From Cellvibrio sp. UBA7671 (lineage in GTDB: Bacteria > Pseudomonadota > Gammaproteobacteria > Pseudomonadales > Cellvibrionaceae): 64,000 nucleotides of DNA. How positions within the stretch are numbered: the first letter of the stretch is position 1; every line of letters begins with the position of its first letter. A program made the translations under genes and the position numbers. The stretch spans positions 1 to 64,000 of the forward strand of contig DLHJ01000002.1 in assembly GCA_002483145.1 (NCBI GenBank). Reading direction: 5' to 3'. Shown one piece after another: positions 62,819-64,000 of the stretch. Below the pieces are notes generated by a model, which was not told where the DNA came from, searched no databases, and saw only the letters and a list, made by a program, of their open reading frames with translations.

Positions 62819-64000
62819 TTATTTCTTGGGTGCACCAGGTTTATGCCGCGGGTTTTGTCCGGAAGGGCGCTTGTTAATGAGCTGTAGCTTGCCCGCCTTA
62901 GCGCCTGTGAATTCCTTTTTTACCGGTGCGCCAGCGCCTTTAGGTGCGGTGGTTTGGGCATTGAATTTTTTGGCGCTTTCAAATTTATCGCCAAAAGCTT
63001 TTGCTGCAGGTTTGCTTGCGCTTTTGGCAGTAGCTTGGTGGTTGTTCGTCTTGCCCGTGAATTTACCTGTAGCGGGCTTGCCCGCTGGTTTTCCTTGCAC
63101 ACGTGCGTTCGGGCTGTGGCCGCGACCAGTGTTGCGTGCATCCGCCTGTTCATCCGGGATCAATGCTGAGGCACTACTACCGATCAAGTGTGGCTTACGC
63201 ATGGCGCGCAGTGCTTCACGGATCATCGGCCAGTTGGCGGGGTCGTGATAACGCAGCAACGCTTTTTGTAGGCGACGTTGTTCTATGCCGCGCGGAATAT
63301 TAATCTTCCCGCTCTTGTAGGTTAATTTTTTCAGTGGATTGCGCTCGCTCACATACATCGCTGTCGCCAATGACATGGGCGATGGATAAAAGGTTTGCAC
63401 TTGGTCTACTTCAAAATTATTTTTCTTTAACCAGAGCGCAAGGTTGAGCATATCTTCATCGCGCGTGCCCGGGTGCGCTGCGATAAAATAGGGAATTAAA
63501 AATTGTTCCTTACCCGCTTCTTTTGAAAATTTATCAAACATGCGTTTGAATTCGTAGTAGCTACTCATTTTCGGTTTCATCATTTGCGAGAGCACACCTT
63601 CTTCGGTGTGCTCTGGTGCAATTTTCAAATAACCGCCCACGTGGTGGGTCACTAGTTCTTTTACGTATTCGGGATCGAGCACCGCGAGGTCATAGCGCAA
63701 ACCAGAAGCAACGGATACTCTATTTACACCGCGAATTTTGCGCGCTTCACGATATAAATTCGTGGTGTGTTTGTGGCTGGTGGTTAAATTTTTACAAATA
63801 GTCGGATACACGCACGATAAACGACGGCATTTGGATAGCGTCGGCATATCTTTGCAGGTAAGGCGATACATGTTCGCCGTAGGGCCACCCAAATCAGAAA
63901 TATGGCCGGTAAAGCCCGGCACTTTATCGCGAATATCCTCAATTTCTTTAAGGATCGATTCTTGCGAACGGCTCTGGATAATACGGCCTTCGTGCTCGGT
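62819..64000 (-). CDS. ygiQ: YgiQ-family radical SAM protein, C-terminal part (5' end outside window)
   Basis: The frame is open to the right edge of the window, giving 393 residues of the C-terminal part. The radical-SAM CxxxCxxC site lies outside. Visible family marks: [85 protein letters not shown] and [21 protein letters not shown]. The last 130 residues are alanine/lysine/proline-rich and disordered, longer than in E. coli. The biochemical role of YgiQ is not established. Confidence 0.92.
   Translation of the reverse strand, partial: TEHEGRIIQSRSQESILKEIEDIRDKVPGFTGHISDLGGPTANMYRLTCKDMPTLSKCRRLSCVYPTICKNLTTSHKHTTNLYREARKIRGVNRVSVASGLRYDLAVLDPEYVKELVTHHVGGYLKIAPEHTEEGVLSQMMKPKMSSYYEFKRMFDKFSKEAGKEQFLIPYFIAAHPGTRDEDMLNLALWLKKNNFEVDQVQTFYPSPMSLATAMYVSERNPLKKLTYKSGKINIPRGIEQRRLQKALLRYHDPANWPMIREALRAMRKPHLIGSSASALIPDEQADARNTGRGHSPNARVQGKPAGKPATGKFTGKTNNHQATAKSASKPAAKAFGDKFESAKKFNAQTTAPKGAGAPVKKEFTGAKAGKLQLINKRPSGQNPRHKPGAPKK

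Noticed and set aside
62819-63250. Plus-strand frames of up to 154 codons opposite the ygiQ tail
   Set aside because: They mirror the low-complexity Ala/Lys/Pro tail of YgiQ and have no ribosome-binding site or family match.
1-64000. tRNA, rRNA, CRISPR arrays and prophage genes
   Set aside because: No cloverleaf-like sequences, regularly spaced repeats, or phage structural or integrase proteins were recognised anywhere in the window.

Overview
The window is a piece of a gammaproteobacterial chromosome. Gene order and protein sequences point to the Cellvibrionaceae, most likely a Cellvibrio-type polysaccharide degrader. This is inferred from a Pla-1/cef-type lipase, mannonate dehydratase, PilZ and diguanylate cyclase genes and the LpxD/BamA/DnaE cluster; no 16S rRNA lies in the window. 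I saw no rRNA, tRNA, CRISPR array, complete insertion sequence or prophage.

Region 1 (1-2580) is AT-rich, gene-poor and looks decayed: the tail of a methyltransferase gene, an AbrB/MazE-like antitoxin, a divergent CsrA paralogue, a truncated NYN-domain gene and two terminators. Region 2 (2584-20846) mixes accessory and housekeeping genes: the lipase lipoprotein, a PDC-sensor membrane protein, radA, a periplasmic binding protein, two PilZ proteins, a fructokinase (mak) followed by a BtuFCD/FecBCD-type importer, a hotdog-fold protein, an oxidoreductase, an MFS transporter, a glycine-zipper protein, a DUF1461 membrane protein, a PEP-CTERM-like secreted protein with a clear sigma-54 promoter, a methyltransferase and a 4-cresol-dehydrogenase-like flavoprotein.

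Region 3 (21302-36909) carries lysine/peptidoglycan precursor genes (dapE; dapC-nth-yffB-dapD), glnD and map. Between dapE and the other dap genes sits a heat-shock block: two small heat-shock proteins on the minus strand, facing a 21-codon ORF and a gliding-type ABC transporter operon on the plus strand. Both directions have good sigma-32 promoter matches with the same 13-bp spacer. Region 4 (37075-58577) is the conserved translation and envelope superoperon rpsB-tsf-pyrH-frr-uppS-cdsA-dxr-rseP-bamA-skp-lpxD-fabZ-lpxA-lpxB-rnhB-dnaE. It is broken by two opposite-strand genes: uxuA between map and rpsB, and a diguanylate cyclase between tsf and pyrH. Region 5 (58776-64000) holds a CBS-domain protein, accA, a membrane Ser/Thr kinase with PEGA and FGE-like domains, and the 3' part of ygiQ.

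Four regulatory arrangements stand out: the sigma-54 promoter with paired upstream repeats ahead of the PEP-CTERM-like gene; the divergent sigma-32 promoters with ROSE-like leaders on the small heat-shock genes; a strong intrinsic terminator that lies inside the signal-peptide codons of the importer's binding protein; and a hairpin terminator/attenuator between rpsB and tsf. Functions are assigned by family recognition from sequence alone; no database search was run.
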